Shown: positions 11,392 through 21,457, counted from the first letter of the stretch. The stretch: DNA of 64,000 bases from Vibrio maritimus (GCA_003263775.1 JYJJ01000051.1:1-64000); one strand, 5' to 3'. Translations and numbers: made by a program. Notes: generated by a model from the sequence alone, not told the origin.

Positions 11392-13008
11392 CTACGTGGC
11401 CGGAGCCATTGTCATGTCGACAGTCTTAGTAGCGCTGTAGATCTTTTCGCACTCTTCCCTAAGCTGAGGGACATTGAGTCCGATGATGACTTGGATGGCT
11501 TTACCGTTTTTCACGATGTTCACCGCGCCCGTTTCCATAAAGTACTCTGCTGTTTGAACTCTACTTGGGTCTTTGACCGTGACGCGAAGTCTGGTCGCAC
11601 AGTTACTTAGATCTTCGATGTTATGAACGCCGCCCAAACCTTCGATGGTTTCTACTGCTTGGATTTGTAGTGGGGTTGCTGTACCTGCATCACCTTTACC
11701 AGTAATGCCGTGCTTCTCATTGAAGTCTTTTTTGGTGTGCAGTTTCATTTCTGCATCGCCGCGACCCGCAATTGGCACATCAAACTTAACGATGAGGTAT
11801 TTGAACGTCACGTAGTAGATGGCTGTGAAGCAAAGACCGATAGCGATTTGAGTTACGACCATGCCGGTGTGGTTGCCCAGTAGTGGGATCCAGTTACCTG
11901 TCGCAAATTCAATCAAGCCACCGCCCATGTTGCCGACCACACCAAAGGTGTACATCACCATCGCCATAGTGCCTGCAAGAATCGCGTGGATTGCGAACAG
12001 CCAAGGCGCGATGAATAGGAAGGTAAACTCAAGTGGTTCAGTGATACCTACCAATACTGCGGTTAACGTTGCTGGGATAAGAAGTGCCGCTACTTTCTGA
12101 CGGTTTTCAGGTTTTGCTGTGTGGTACATCGCTAGCGCAATACCAGTACAACCGAAGATCTTAGAGTTACCGTGCAGTGCAAAGCCGCCAGCAGGGAACA
12201 GATCTTTCATTGATTGTGTTGATTGCGTGAACGCCTCTAGATTAGTAAACCAGTCAACCGTGATGCCATTTGGCGTCGCTACGTTACCGAATACAAATGG
12301 TGCGTAGACGAAGTGGTGCAGACCTGTTGGGATCAAGATTCGCTCTAGGAATGTGTATAGCCACACACCAAATGAACCTGAGCTGACCAAGAAGCCTTGT
12401 AGGTTAAGGATGCCGTGCTGGATTGAAGGCCAGATATAAAGGGTTAACCAAGCCGCTGGCAACATTGCAAAGAACGAAATCATTGCAACAAATGATGCAC
12501 CTTGGAAGATACCTAGATAAGCAGGTAGCTGTTTTTCAAAAGTACGGTTGTGGATCCAGGTAACAAAACCAGAGATGATGATGGCACCAAAGATACCAGT
12601 ATCTAGCGTTTTAATACCTGCAATTTCAGTTAGACCCGATGTTCCGCCAATCGCTTGAGAGAAATCGACACCGAAGAACTCACCCCAGAATCCACCCATA
12701 GCACCAACAAAGTAGTTGAAGGTTAGGTAAGAAACCATGACCACCATAACGGCGCGAGCATGAGCGGTCTTAGCAAGACCAATCGGCAGACCGACGGCAA
12801 AAAGTAGCGCCATGTTACGGAAGATAGTCCAGCCACCTTCTTCAATGACTTGTAAAACTTGATAGTACAAACCGTCTTTATCAGCGAGATCGCCAACAAA
12901 TATGGGGTTTTTGAGAACAATGGTCAGTCCCACTAAGATCCCGACAAAAGGAAACAGCAAAACTGGGGTAAACATTGCTCCACCTAAGCGTTGTATAGCA
13001 CTTAACAT
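11392..13008 (-). CDS. glvC: PTS EIIBC, alpha-glucoside type (GlvC/MalB-like)
   Basis: A 538-residue phosphotransferase permease. The EIIC membrane domain occupies about residues 1-420 with many hydrophobic helices (AMFTPVLLFPFVGILVGLTI at the start; GITEPLEFTFLFIAPWLFAIH is the conserved EIIC sugar-site region). The C-terminal EIIB domain (about 450-538) carries the phosphorylated cysteine in IEDLSNCATRLRVTVKD. No EIIA is fused or adjacent, so the glucose EIIA (Crr) must serve it in trans, as known for GlvC-type systems. The start at 13008 (MLSAIQRLGG) is preferred to the longer frame with a charged, non-homologous leader. Divergent from a GntR regulator. Confidence 0.9.
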   Translation of the reverse strand: MLSAIQRLGGAMFTPVLLFPFVGILVGLTIVLKNPIFVGDLADKDGLYYQVLQVIEEGGWTIFRNMALLFAVGLPIGLAKTAHARAVMVVMVSYLTFNYFVGAMGGFWGEFFGVDFSQAIGGTSGLTEIAGIKTLDTGIFGAIIISGFVTWIHNRTFEKQLPAYLGIFQGASFVAMISFFAMLPAAWLTLYIWPSIQHGILNLQGFLVSSGSFGVWLYTFLERILIPTGLHHFVYAPFVFGNVATPNGITVDWFTNLEAFTQSTQSMKDLFPAGGFALHGNSKIFGCTGIALAMYHTAKPENRQKVAALLIPATLTAVLVGITEPLEFTFLFIAPWLFAIHAILAGTMAMVMYTFGVVGNMGGGLIEFATGNWIPLLGNHTGMVVTQIAIGLCFTAIYYVTFKYLIVKFDVPIAGRGDAEMKLHTKKDFNEKHGITGKGDAGTATPLQIQAVETIEGLGGVHNIEDLSNCATRLRVTVKDPSRVQTAEYFMETGAVNIVKNGKAIQVIIGLNVPQLREECEKIYSATKTVDMTMAPAT

Positions 13009-13129
13009 GGAAGGGTCCTTTTTGTTATTGGTATAGAGTTTGTTTTTGTAATTCTTGTGTCTCTCGACAGGTCTTAAATTACTCCTGAAAATAAAACATG
13101 ACAAATCAATAATAAATAAACTGTGATTG

Positions 13130-13249
13130 AGTACAAATAAAGCATGTATTATGTGATTTGGAGCATAAAAAGAGACCTATAAGGGATGTTTTATCCACGG
13201 TAGTGCTGAGTTGTGACGAAGTTAGTGTGATTGGTTATTGATTTGTACT
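13130..13249. promoter_or_regulatory. glvC/GntR divergent regulatory region with a 9-mer inverted pair
   Basis: The 278-base region between glvC and the GntR gene contains AGTACAAAT at 13130-13138 and its exact reverse complement ATTTGTACT at 13241-13249, one near each gene. They could be operators of the adjacent GntR/UTRA regulator; not proven. Confidence 0.4.
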
Positions 13250-13286
13250 TTTGGTGGTGATAGCTTGGCACCTAAGAGGTGAAAAC

Positions 13287-13985
13287 ATGTTATACAAAAA
13301 GGTAATGCAGGACTTAAAGTCTCGCATTGATTCTGAAGAGTTCGCAATCGGCGACACTCTTCCTACCGAGCGAGATCTTATCGATGCCTATTCAGTGAGT
13401 CGTATTACGGTGCGCAAGGCGATAGAGGAACTAGTGAAGCTGGGCTTGGTTGAGAAGCGCCAAGGTGCAGGCTCTACGATCATCGGTAAGACTATGACTG
13501 GCTCGATGTCGAATTTGCGTAGCACTAGCGAATACATGAGTGATGCCGGGACTAAGCTCGAGTACAAAGTGGTTGAGTTTACCCTGATGGATCCCGATGA
13601 AGAGGTGGCAGCTGCGCTGAAAATTGGTTCCGATGAGAAAGTGTACTTTATCCGTCGCTTTAAGCTGATAAATGGCGTACCTTCCATTTACGAAGACTCA
13701 TTCATGCCAGTTGCTATGTTCCCGCAAATGAACATCATGTCTCTGCAAGGCTCGAAGTACCAATATCTTGAAAAAGAGCTAGGTTTGCAGATAGACGGTG
13801 CACTCCAAGATTTTGAAGCAGTTATGCCAGACGAGCACTTGTGCGAAGTGTTTGAGCTATCTCCAGAAGTGCCTATTATTCGCCTTCTTTCGACAGGTAA
13901 GCTCAGCGATGGCAGCATCTTTGAATACACTAAGCTGTATTTCAAGCCGAATACTTATTCGTATAAGCACTACTTAAAGCGCTAA
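13287..13985 (+). CDS. GntR/HutC family regulator with UTRA domain
   Basis: A 232-residue regulator. The N-terminal winged helix (residues about 1-65) shows the GntR signature LPTERDLIDAYSVSRITVRKAIEELVKLGLVEKRQG; the C-terminal UTRA effector domain follows (YFIRRFKLINGVPSIYEDSF). The start at 13287 has an AGAGGTG ribosome site; an in-frame upstream start at 13251 is less convincing. HutC-subfamily proteins beside PTS genes usually bind a phosphosugar and repress the operon, so this is the probable local repressor of glvC-glvA (inference). A hairpin follows the stop. Confidence 0.9.
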   Translation: MLYKKVMQDLKSRIDSEEFAIGDTLPTERDLIDAYSVSRITVRKAIEELVKLGLVEKRQGAGSTIIGKTMTGSMSNLRSTSEYMSDAGTKLEYKVVEFTLMDPDEEVAAALKIGSDEKVYFIRRFKLINGVPSIYEDSFMPVAMFPQMNIMSLQGSKYQYLEKELGLQIDGALQDFEAVMPDEHLCEVFELSPEVPIIRLLSTGKLSDGSIFEYTKLYFKPNTYSYKHYLKR

Positions 13986-13992
13986 ACATACT

Positions 13993-14016
13993 AATGCCGA
14001 GGTCCTCCTCGGCATT
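13993..14016 (+). terminator. hairpin terminator after the GntR gene
   Basis: Perfect stem AATGCCGAGG/CCTCGGCATT with a TCCT loop, followed by a pyrimidine-rich tract. The remaining bases to 14246 hold only the leader of the next gene. Confidence 0.7.
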
Positions 14017-14246
14017 CACTCCTATTTCCCTTTCTTGACTCACTCATACCCAGTTTTATACAAAGCATTACAGGTCTTGACGGTTTAAATATATAGACTA
14101 ATTGTTAATGTGCGGACGCTAATTCAACTCGCTTATGAGTTGCTCGGGAATTTACAGAGAATTGACCTAGTCTGCTTTTCTCACACACTCAACCTGAGTA
14201 AAGTTTGCCGCCAAACCCCTGAAATTAACCGAATCCAAGGGCGTCT

Positions 14247-15739
14247 ATGCTGTCTACTATTCTTCATTTCGACCAATCCCCAAATACTCCAACTGATATC
14301 GCTCGCTCACATCGCGCTGCGTTAATTTGGTGTTTTGTATACGCTGTGGCGTGGTCATTGGTGTCTTATCATCTTGATCCAACGGTGCCTTATGATGCGA
14401 TTGAAGCATTAAACTGGGCCAGCAACGGAGAATGGGGCAGCCCGAATAATCCATGGTTTGTGGGTTTTGTCGCGCGTATTTTGATGATTTCACCGTCTGC
14501 AGAGTTTGCATCGGCATTTTGGTACGTGGGCCACTTTAGTGTGGTTGCTATTGGCATGCTGGGTTGTTACCGCTTGGCCTATAAGCTAACGGATTCAATC
14601 GCGCTTGCTTGGCTTGGTATGCTTACACTGAACTTGTCTGGTGTAATCAACTTCGATGCCATTCCTTACAATGATAACTATCTGTTATTTGGTTCTTGGT
14701 CTTGGTTATTGCTGATGTTTATTAAGGCCGTTTACGAAGACTCAAAATGGTGGATTCCATTTGGCATTTTGGCTGGCTGCTCTGCGATGGCGAAATACAC
14801 CACGTTTGCACCGGTCGCGATGATCTTTATTTTGAGTCTCGCTGTACCGAGTGTGCGTCGTAACTGGAGCGATCGTAACTTTTATATTGGTATTGCGGCA
14901 TTTCTAGCTTTGGTTACTCCAAACTTCTTTTGGATGTTTGCTAATAACTTCTCGTCGGTGAGATGGGTGAGTGGCCAAGTATCGGCCCAGTTGAGTCCTG
15001 GCAGTTGGCTAGCGCTACTATCTGTATTTTATCCATTGATTCTGCTGGCTGGTTTGTTGGGTAAACGTAACTTACGTTTTACTAAGCAGGTACCAGAAAA
15101 GGTTTGGCTTACTACATTTGTATTGCTTGCACCTTTGGTGGTAATTATGGCGTGGTTTACGTTCCATAAAGGTGGTCGACTCGTCGAATGGCTGCACCCA
15201 TTCTTTATGCCTGCACCTGCGGTATTGGTAGCGTTTTTAGCCAAAGATGTAATTGGTCAATTGTCACGCGCATATAAAGTGTTGGTTGGTATGGCGCTGT
15301 TGATGATCGTTGGTTACAGCTCAGTTATGGTTTTCAATGTACGCAATGCAGGCCAGAGTTTTGAGGGCGTTAAAGTGCTAGCGCATGATGCAGAAACATT
15401 CTGGTACGAGAACACTGACAAACCACTTAAGCTGGTGGGCGGCGCGGAGATCTCAGAATGGATGACATTCTACATCGCACCACACCCTAAAATGTCAAAC
15501 CGCTGGAGCAACGAGACTCTACCAAACGTTTACAACCGCTATATCACTGCGGAAAAGATTGAATCACAAGGTGTGTTGTTGCTGAGTTATGCCGGCGAGA
15601 CCTGTGAAGCCAACCGTTCAAACGTTTCACTGATGAATGGCCACAGTTTGAAATATCGGTGACCAAGCAGATTGCTTATCAAGACTCCCCACAAGAGCCG
15701 TTAGAGCAGATTTGTTTGGGGATGATTGCTCCGAAGTGA
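14247..15739 (+). CDS. GT39-like membrane glycosyltransferase (one frameshift)
   Basis: A 497-residue polytopic membrane protein. About ten hydrophobic segments are visible (for example LIWCFVYAVAWSLVSYHL, FSVVAIGMLGCYRLAY, FYIGIAAFLALVTPNFFWMF and a LLSVFYPLILLAGLL helix), followed by a soluble C-terminal part. The first loop has the acidic residues of the PMT/ArnT (GT39) fold (LDPTVPYDAIEALNW). Such enzymes transfer sugars from polyprenyl-phosphate donors to lipid or protein on the periplasmic side. The frame breaks near 15630; one added base continues the protein as DEWPQFEISVTKQIAYQ to a stop at 15739. There is no operon partner; acceptor unknown. Confidence 0.72.
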
Positions 15740-15779
15740 TTGAGTAAAGGCGATGCGACGAAGGAGCTAGCCTTTTATT

Positions 15780-15890
15780 CTCCCCCTTAATAAGGGGAGT
15801 TAGAGGGGTGCTCTTGATTTTTCTTTTTAATTTAATGTCTTATAGAGATAAAAGAGCACCCCTCCCGGCCTCCCCTTATCAAGGGGAGGA
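15780..15890. repeat. REP-like inverted repeat pair
   Basis: Two copies of a palindromic unit in opposite orientation: CTCCCCCTTAATAAGGGGAG plus an AGAGGGGTGCTCTT tail at 15780-15814, and the reverse version (AAGAGCACCCCTC, then CTCCCCTTATCAAGGGGAG) at 15852-15890, separated by an AT-rich spacer. The pair sits between two convergent gene ends, as REP/BIME-type elements do. No transposase is nearby. Confidence 0.75.
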
Positions 15891-15938
15891 GCAAACTGGC
15901 TCACTGCGTGTCGCCTGATCTAGAGCCCAACTCCTCCA

Positions 15939-16850
15939 TCAAGCCACCTTAATCCCATCCAAATGCTGCTTACACTGCGCTCTAGCAGTACCAAAAAACG
16001 CCTGTAGATAGTGCTTATCTTTCTCCCCATTACGAACAGCTGCAAACAGTCTGCGCCATAGTCCTTCACCTAATGGTTTGCTGGTGATTAAGCCTTGTCG
16101 AGAAAACTCACTCACCGCCCAGTTGGGTAAGGCCGCGACGCCAAGGCCGGCAGAGACCATTTGTACCAGCATTAAGGTGTTGTCCGCTTGTTTCCATTTA
16201 TTTGGCTCAACGCCTGCTGGAGTGAGGAAGTGTTTGACCACATCTAGGCGCTGTTTTTGGACTGGATAGGTCAATAGGGTTTGGTCGGCGATATCTTCAG
16301 GTTCGATATGATCTTTCTCTGCCAAAGGGTGGGAGATTGAGGTCACCAAACGCATTTCAAAGTCGAATAGGGGCTCGTAGTGGATTTCTGAGCGGGGCTG
16401 AATGTCTGAGGTGATCACCAAATCCAGTTCGCCACCGACGAGAGCGGGGATGGGTTCGAAACCAAAGCCTGATGAAAAATCTAGCTCTACATGTGGCCAA
16501 GCGAGTTGATACTCCTTGAGGGCTGGCATTAACCATTGGAAGCAGGAGTGACAGTCGATAGCCATGTGGAGGCGACCATTGACGTCTTCCTTAAGACCGG
16601 CTAAATCACCTTCAGCTTGGGCGATACGTGGTAGCACGTCGTTGGCTAAATTAAGCAGGATCTCGCCTTCAGAGGTGAACTTCACCGGTCGAGTTTTGCG
16701 AATGAATAGCGGTGAGCCAATACGAGCTTCGAGATCTTTCAGTTGGTGAGAGAGTGCTGATTGCGTTAAGTGCAGCGAAGTTGCGGTCGCGGTTAGTGAG
16801 CCGGTATCGCGCAGTGATGCCAGTGTTTTTAAGTGTTTAAGCTCTATCAT
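15939..16850 (-). CDS. metR: MetR, LysR-type regulator of methionine biosynthesis
   Basis: A 303-residue LysR protein with an N-terminal helix-turn-helix (LASLRDTGSLTATATSLHLTQSALSHQLKDLE) and a periplasmic-binding-like effector domain. The sequence IDCHSCFQWLMPALKEYQ is typical of MetR. It is divergent from metE, the classical MetR arrangement; homocysteine is the known co-activator. The intergenic region carries MetJ- and MetR-like sites, implying both repression and activation. Confidence 0.95.
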   Translation of the reverse strand: MIELKHLKTLASLRDTGSLTATATSLHLTQSALSHQLKDLEARIGSPLFIRKTRPVKFTSEGEILLNLANDVLPRIAQAEGDLAGLKEDVNGRLHMAIDCHSCFQWLMPALKEYQLAWPHVELDFSSGFGFEPIPALVGGELDLVITSDIQPRSEIHYEPLFDFEMRLVTSISHPLAEKDHIEPEDIADQTLLTYPVQKQRLDVVKHFLTPAGVEPNKWKQADNTLMLVQMVSAGLGVAALPNWAVSEFSRQGLITSKPLGEGLWRRLFAAVRNGEKDKHYLQAFFGTARAQCKQHLDGIKVA

Positions 16851-16907
16851 GAAAATCCCTCATCCTTAATCCCTTTTCATTAACTTACCGTGCTTTTGGA
16901 TGGAAGT

Positions 16908-16923
16908 AAACGTCTAGACGTCC
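16908..16923. promoter_or_regulatory. tandem MetJ boxes
   Basis: Two adjacent 8-base boxes, AAACGTCT and AGACGTCC, each match the met box AGACGTCT at 7 of 8 positions. They lie between metR and metE, the known place for MetJ control. Confidence 0.75.
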
Positions 16924-16944
16924 AAATGATGTTTTCTTATTGCA

Positions 16945-16957
16945 TGAGAAAGATTCA
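16945..16957. promoter_or_regulatory. MetR-like site upstream of metE
   Basis: TGAGAAAGATTCA fits the MetR consensus TGAA-N5-TTCA with one mismatch. Further TGAA/TTCA half sites follow at 16971-16987 with wider spacing. Confidence 0.5.
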
Positions 16958-17049
16958 TATTCCTTGTGAATGAATTGCGATTGTTCATATTGCTTTACTG
17001 GGCGATTCTTTAGCCATCCAGACTGCTAACGAATAAAAAGGACAACATC

Positions 17050-19329
17050 ATGACAGCAACTCATATTCTTGGTTACCCACGTATCGGTGAAAAGCGTGAA
17101 CTGAAATTTGCTTTAGAGCAATATTGGCGTGGCGAACTTGACCAGCAAGGTTTAAAGCTGGTCGCTGCTAAAATACGCAAACAAAACTGGGAACGCCAAA
17201 AGCAAGATGGCCTCGACTACGTAACCGTCGGTGACTTTGCATGGTATGACCATGTACTCGGTACCAGTCTTCTTTTAGGCCATGTGCCAAAGCGACACAA
17301 TAACGGTTTCCCGGACCTAGACACGCTATTTCGTATTGGCCGAGGTCAGTCTCAAACCGATTGTGGTTGCGCAGGGGAAGCCGCTTCAGATATGACTAAG
17401 TGGTTTAACACCAATTACCATTATATTGTTCCAGAGTTTTCCTCGGACGATCAGTTTAAAGTGAGCTGGACTCAGCTTTTCGATGAAATCAATGAAGCGC
17501 AGCAGCAAGGCCATAAAGTGAAGCCTGTACTGCTTGGTCCGTTAAGTTACCTTTACTTGGGTAAAGAAGTTGAGCAGGGTTTTGATCGTTTGTCGCTATT
17601 GCCACGAGTACTGACAGCCTACCAGGCAATTTTCGCCAAATTTGAAAAACTGGGTATCGAATGGGTACAGGTAGATGAACCTATCTTGGCGCTTGAGCTC
17701 GAAAAACCATGGTTGGACAGCTTTAAGTTGGCGTATCAAGTGATCCGCAGTGATGTCAAAGTACTGCTTGCGACCTATTTTGACTCAGTAGTGGACTCGT
17801 TGGATACCATTGTAGACCTTGAGGTGGACGGGTTACATGTTGATGTCGTTGCCGCACAAAATCAATTGGATGAAGTGGTCAATCGCCTGCCAAATGATTG
17901 GGTGCTGTCAGCGGGTATCGTCAACGGCCGTAATGTTTGGCGTGCAAACCTGCACAGTGCTTTACAAACTCTAAAGCCTATCAAAGCAAAATTGGGTGAG
18001 CGCCTTTGGGTTGCGTCTTCATGTTCGCTGCTCCACAGTCCAGTGAATGTCGAGCTGGAAACTAAGTTGCCGCAAGGGACTGAAAACTGGTTCTCGTTCG
18101 CTAAGCAAAAGGTGTCTGAAGTCTCGTGGCTTGCGAAAGCACTGGATGGTGATAAACAAGCAATAGAGCACTGCGCTCAGTATAGTCAACCAATCTTAGA
18201 CCGCGCCCGTTCAACTTGGGTGAATAAGCCCCATGTTCAAAGCCGTGTCGCGACGCTTGCTTCTACCAATGGCGACCGCAGCGCTCCGTATGCAGAGCGT
18301 GCACATCATCAACAAGAAGTACTGAAGTTACCTAAGCTCCCTACGACGACGATCGGCTCGTTCCCTCAGACCGCTGAAGTGCGAAAAAGCCGCGCTGCTT
18401 TCAAGCGTGGTGATATCAGCGTCGCGGAGTATGAATCTCTAATGAAAGGCTTCATCGAAGATACCGTGAAACGCCAAGAAGCGACGGGTCTGGACGTGTT
18501 AGTGCACGGGGAAGCTGAGCGTAACGACATGGTGGAATACTTTGCTGAGAACTTATCGGGTTTCCAAACCACGGAATTTGGTTGGGTACAAAGCTATGGC
18601 TCGCGCTGCGTTAAACCGGCCATTGTTGTCGCCGATATTGAACGTGATAAGTCTATAACTGTGGATTGGTCTACTTATGCGCAATCACTGACAGACAAAC
18701 CAATGAAGGGCATGTTGACCGGACCTGTGACCATTTTGTGCTGGACCTTCCCGCGTGAAGATGTCTCTCGTGAGACCATTGCGAATCAATTGGCGTTCGC
18801 GCTGCAAGATGAAGTAGATGCGTTGCAACAAGCAAACATCAACATTGTTCAAATTGATGAGCCTGCGATTCGTGAAGGTCTGCCACTGAAAAAACGAGAC
18901 CATAAAGAGTATCTAGATTGGGCAGTGAAAGCGTTCAAGGTGTCAGCAGCGAGTGCAAGGCCTGAAACCCAGATTCATACTCACATGTGTTACAGCGAGT
19001 TTAACGAGATTATCGAGTCGGTGGCGGAGTTGGATGCTGATGTGATTACGATTGAGACATCCCGCTCTAACATGGAGCTGCTAAACGCATTTGAAGAATT
19101 TAATTATCCGAATGAAATTGGTCCTGGTGTGTACGACATTCACTCGCCAAACATTCCAAAAGTTGAGTGGATTGAGCAGCTAATTGAAAAAGCCGCCAAG
19201 CGTATTCCGGTTGAAAGACTATGGGTTAATCCAGATTGCGGCCTAAAAACGCGTAACTGGGAAGAGACGGAAGCGTCGCTAACGAATTTGGTACAAGCGG
19301 CGAAGAACTTGCGAGAGCGTTTATTGTAA
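17050..19329 (+). CDS. metE: cobalamin-independent methionine synthase
   Basis: 5-methyltetrahydropteroyltriglutamate-homocysteine methyltransferase, 759 residues, the full family length. The N-terminus is [19 protein letters not shown]; the catalytic C-terminal half starts at [16 protein letters not shown]. Zinc ligands are visible as H645 and C647 in HTHMCYSEF and C730 in NPDCGLKTR. It catalyses the last step of methionine synthesis in the cytoplasm without B12. Ribosome site AAAAAGGAC. Controlled from the shared metR-metE region and followed by a strong terminator. Confidence 0.97.
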   Translation: MTATHILGYPRIGEKRELKFALEQYWRGELDQQGLKLVAAKIRKQNWERQKQDGLDYVTVGDFAWYDHVLGTSLLLGHVPKRHNNGFPDLDTLFRIGRGQSQTDCGCAGEAASDMTKWFNTNYHYIVPEFSSDDQFKVSWTQLFDEINEAQQQGHKVKPVLLGPLSYLYLGKEVEQGFDRLSLLPRVLTAYQAIFAKFEKLGIEWVQVDEPILALELEKPWLDSFKLAYQVIRSDVKVLLATYFDSVVDSLDTIVDLEVDGLHVDVVAAQNQLDEVVNRLPNDWVLSAGIVNGRNVWRANLHSALQTLKPIKAKLGERLWVASSCSLLHSPVNVELETKLPQGTENWFSFAKQKVSEVSWLAKALDGDKQAIEHCAQYSQPILDRARSTWVNKPHVQSRVATLASTNGDRSAPYAERAHHQQEVLKLPKLPTTTIGSFPQTAEVRKSRAAFKRGDISVAEYESLMKGFIEDTVKRQEATGLDVLVHGEAERNDMVEYFAENLSGFQTTEFGWVQSYGSRCVKPAIVVADIERDKSITVDWSTYAQSLTDKPMKGMLTGPVTILCWTFPREDVSRETIANQLAFALQDEVDALQQANINIVQIDEPAIREGLPLKKRDHKEYLDWAVKAFKVSAASARPETQIHTHMCYSEFNEIIESVAELDADVITIETSRSNMELLNAFEEFNYPNEIGPGVYDIHSPNIPKVEWIEQLIEKAAKRIPVERLWVNPDCGLKTRNWEETEASLTNLVQAAKNLRERLL

Positions 19330-19352
19330 TAGGGTATCGATTCGAGAATGAA

Positions 19353-19380
19353 AAAGAGGCTTGCTGATACAAGCCTCTTT
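19353..19380 (+). terminator. metE terminator
   Basis: Stem AAAGAGGCTTG/CAAGCCTCTTT with a 6-base loop, between the convergent metE and aspS genes. Confidence 0.88.
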
Positions 19381-19413
19381 GCTTTGACCGTGACCGTAAC
19401 ACAAGTGTGTTAA

Positions 19414-19821
19414 CTACTGTGGTAGTGGTTTTTCACAGTACTGCTGATTAACTATTTGGTCGATCATCAACTGGCCGCGAGCATTACGGATCATAATGCG
19501 ATAGCCCAGCCCAAGTTCTAGATTGGCTTTTACTTCGCGGTCGGTGCAGTAGTAGTTCATGCTGTTACGAAGAACTTGATCTAATGGTAATGCGCCTTTG
19601 GCATCGGTGTTATAAATCATCATGATTTCAACAATGCCTTTGCTTGCCGATGCTTTCATTATGGAAAGCGGGCCTTGCTCAATCGGTAGTCCAGAAGAAA
19701 TGACGCTCGCTCGGCTTTGGGCTAACAGCTCGAGTTTACGGCGTTCATCGTCGCCTTTGCTTGAACAACCAGCCAACGCGGTAAGCGCAGCGATTGCTAG
19801 CCAACTTAATGTTTTTTTCAT
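19414..19821 (-). CDS. aspS: AspS-type type II secretion pilotin lipoprotein
   Basis: A 135-residue lipoprotein with lipobox ALAGC (Cys at residue 19), followed by a compact domain containing two further cysteines (YYCTDREVKANLEL and QQYCEKPL) that could form a disulfide. It closely resembles the vibrio AspS/GspS-beta pilotin, which escorts the secretin GspD to the outer membrane. Its position immediately after metE is the same as I recall for the V. cholerae gene. The protease encoded at 21.6 kb is a typical type II substrate, so the two are functionally linked though not co-transcribed. Confidence 0.82.
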   Translation of the reverse strand: MKKTLSWLAIAALTALAGCSSKGDDERRKLELLAQSRASVISSGLPIEQGPLSIMKASASKGIVEIMMIYNTDAKGALPLDQVLRNSMNYYCTDREVKANLELGLGYRIMIRNARGQLMIDQIVNQQYCEKPLPQ

Positions 19822-19838
19822 TATGCTATTTATCGCTT

Positions 19839-20135
19839 TTAGAATACTTTTTTGAATGGCTTGACGATTACGTTCTCATAAACGCCAGCTTCAATGTATG
19901 GATCCGCATCTGCCCATGCTTGTGCAGCGTCTAGTGAGTCAAACTCTGCAATGACGGTGGATCCTGTAAACCCAGCTTCACCTGGATTATCACTATCAAT
20001 GGCAGGCATCGGGCCTGCGGTCAATAGTCGACCTTCATCTCTAAGTGCTTGAAGTCTTTCTAGGTGCTGTGGGCGTACACTCAGACGCTTTTCTAGCGAG
20101 TTCTCGACATCTTGAGAAAAAATAACGTACCACAT
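19839..20135 (-). CDS. yciI: YciI family protein
   Basis: A 98-residue protein of the YciI/YCII dimeric alpha-beta barrel fold: [20 protein letters not shown] at the N-terminus, then [19 protein letters not shown] and the [20 protein letters not shown] tail, with the conserved His and Asp of the family. The start at 20135 has a GAAGGA site. The exact reaction is unknown in most family members. It lies in a small run with yciA and yciB, the same grouping as in enterobacteria. Confidence 0.9.
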   Translation of the reverse strand: MWYVIFSQDVENSLEKRLSVRPQHLERLQALRDEGRLLTAGPMPAIDSDNPGEAGFTGSTVIAEFDSLDAAQAWADADPYIEAGVYENVIVKPFKKVF

Positions 20136-20219
20136 ATTTGTATCCTTCAAATAGTTCAGTAACTTAATTCGTTCTATAAGATGTCATTTTTTCACTGAAA
20201 AGTCATCGTTAGCTGTCGC

Positions 20220-20621
20220 TTAATTTGGATTAATTGGACGTGGGCGCCCATTTGCATCAATTGCTACGTAGTTAAATGTCGCGTCACAGACTTGGTAACG
20301 TTCGCCAACACCCTCAACACTGACCGGTTTCACCCATACATCTAAGTTAATTGACATAGAAGTGTTACCAATTTTGGTACATTCACCGTAACAGCAAACA
20401 ACGTCACCAACTTTAACTGGGTGCTTAAACGTAATACTCGATACAGAGACAGTAACGATTCGACCGTGCGAAATCTCTTTGGCAAGAATACCGCCCGCTA
20501 AGTCGAGTTGAGACATGATCCAACCACCGAAAATATCGCCATTGGCGTTGGTGTTTTCAGGCATTGCCAGCGTGCGAATGATTAACTGGCCTTTAGGAGT
20601 GTTCGATGTTGTATTCGTCAT
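20220..20621 (-). CDS. yciA: acyl-CoA thioester hydrolase YciA
   Basis: A 133-residue hot-dog fold thioesterase. The active-site region is [20 protein letters not shown], with [20 protein letters not shown] after it, both typical of YciA/BFIT thioesterases that hydrolyse short to long acyl-CoAs in the cytoplasm. Length is normal. It follows yciB in the same direction with about 90 bases between, so co-transcription is likely. Confidence 0.93.
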   Translation of the reverse strand: MTNTTSNTPKGQLIIRTLAMPENTNANGDIFGGWIMSQLDLAGGILAKEISHGRIVTVSVSSITFKHPVKVGDVVCCYGECTKIGNTSMSINLDVWVKPVSVEGVGERYQVCDATFNYVAIDANGRPRPINPN

Positions 20622-20707
20622 GTTTATTGTCTTCCAGAAACAGCACAGCGACCCGTAGGTCGCTGATTCTTAATCGTTCGCGGAGTATACAAAAGATCCG
20701 CCGGTGA

Positions 20708-21291
20708 TCAAGGTGTATGATCTTGGTTCTCATTTTTGGAGGCTTTATTTTGCTCTTCGTCGGATGTCTCTTTCGGCATGTGTTTGTAGATGTAAATGCC
20801 AGTAAACACGGTAAAGAGCAGCGTTGCCGCCAACAGTCCAAACACCTTGAAGTTGACCCAAACATCAAGGGGCAGGGCGTAGGTACGTAAATATTAAGGC
20901 CCGCGCAGAACGAGAAAAAAGCCACCCATGCAAAGTTAACTTTAGCCCAAACTCGCTCAGGTAGAGTGATCTCTTTGCCTAGCATGCCTTTGATCAAGCC
21001 ACGTCCCATTGCGTGTGTCACGGCAAGCGCTATCGCAAACAGCGCGTACACAATGGTGACTTTCCATTTAATGAAATTGTCATCATGGAAGAACAAAGTC
21101 ATACCACCAAATACAGCGACCATTGCAAAGGTAATCAACTGCATCTTCTCGACAGTTTTGTATAGCCAATAGGTCACTGCAACTTGCACTGCGGTGGCGA
21201 TAATAAGCGCTCCGGTGGCGACGTAGATATCCTGCATTTTGTACAGAACGAAGAAAATAATCAGAGGGATGAAATCGAGCAGCTGCTTCAT
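20708..21291 (-). CDS. yciB: septation protein A, YciB (one frameshift)
   Basis: Inner-membrane protein with five hydrophobic helices, about 194 residues after repair. It starts [20 protein letters not shown], the family hallmark, and continues [25 protein letters not shown] and [24 protein letters not shown]. The frame breaks at 20883/20884; restoring one G gives [19 protein letters not shown] and an end in [17 protein letters not shown] at 20708. YciB interacts with cell-division and elongation proteins and affects envelope stability in E. coli. It is probably the first gene of yciB-yciA. Confidence 0.88.
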
Positions 21292-21435
21292 GGCTCAGTA
21301 AGACCTTTTTATAAATTGAGTCGCTAGTGTAACCAAAAGCCGCTTAAGAGCAAACGGCACTCATCTCTTGGAAACAAGAACACAGTTTTCAGTTCTCATA
21401 ATAACTAGCACGTCAATTGCACCATAAAGCAGCAG

Positions 21436-21457
21436 CTATTGATAAATTGGCGCTTGA
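21436..21457 (+). promoter_or_regulatory. HapR/LuxR-like site upstream of the protease gene
   Basis: CTATTGATAAATTGG matches the left half of the vibrio LuxR/HapR consensus (TTATTGATAAATTTATCAATAA) at most positions; the right half is weak. It lies about 150 bases before the protease start, in a 312-base leader where I see nothing else of note except an AT-rich promoter zone near 21555-21590. Confidence 0.45.

Noticed and set aside
15780..15890. CRISPR repeat or transposon ends
   Set aside because: There are only two mirrored units, no spacers, no direct repeats and no transposase.
16851..17049. SAM or other riboswitch upstream of metE
   Set aside because: No conserved aptamer helices are visible, and the region is explained by MetJ and MetR sites.
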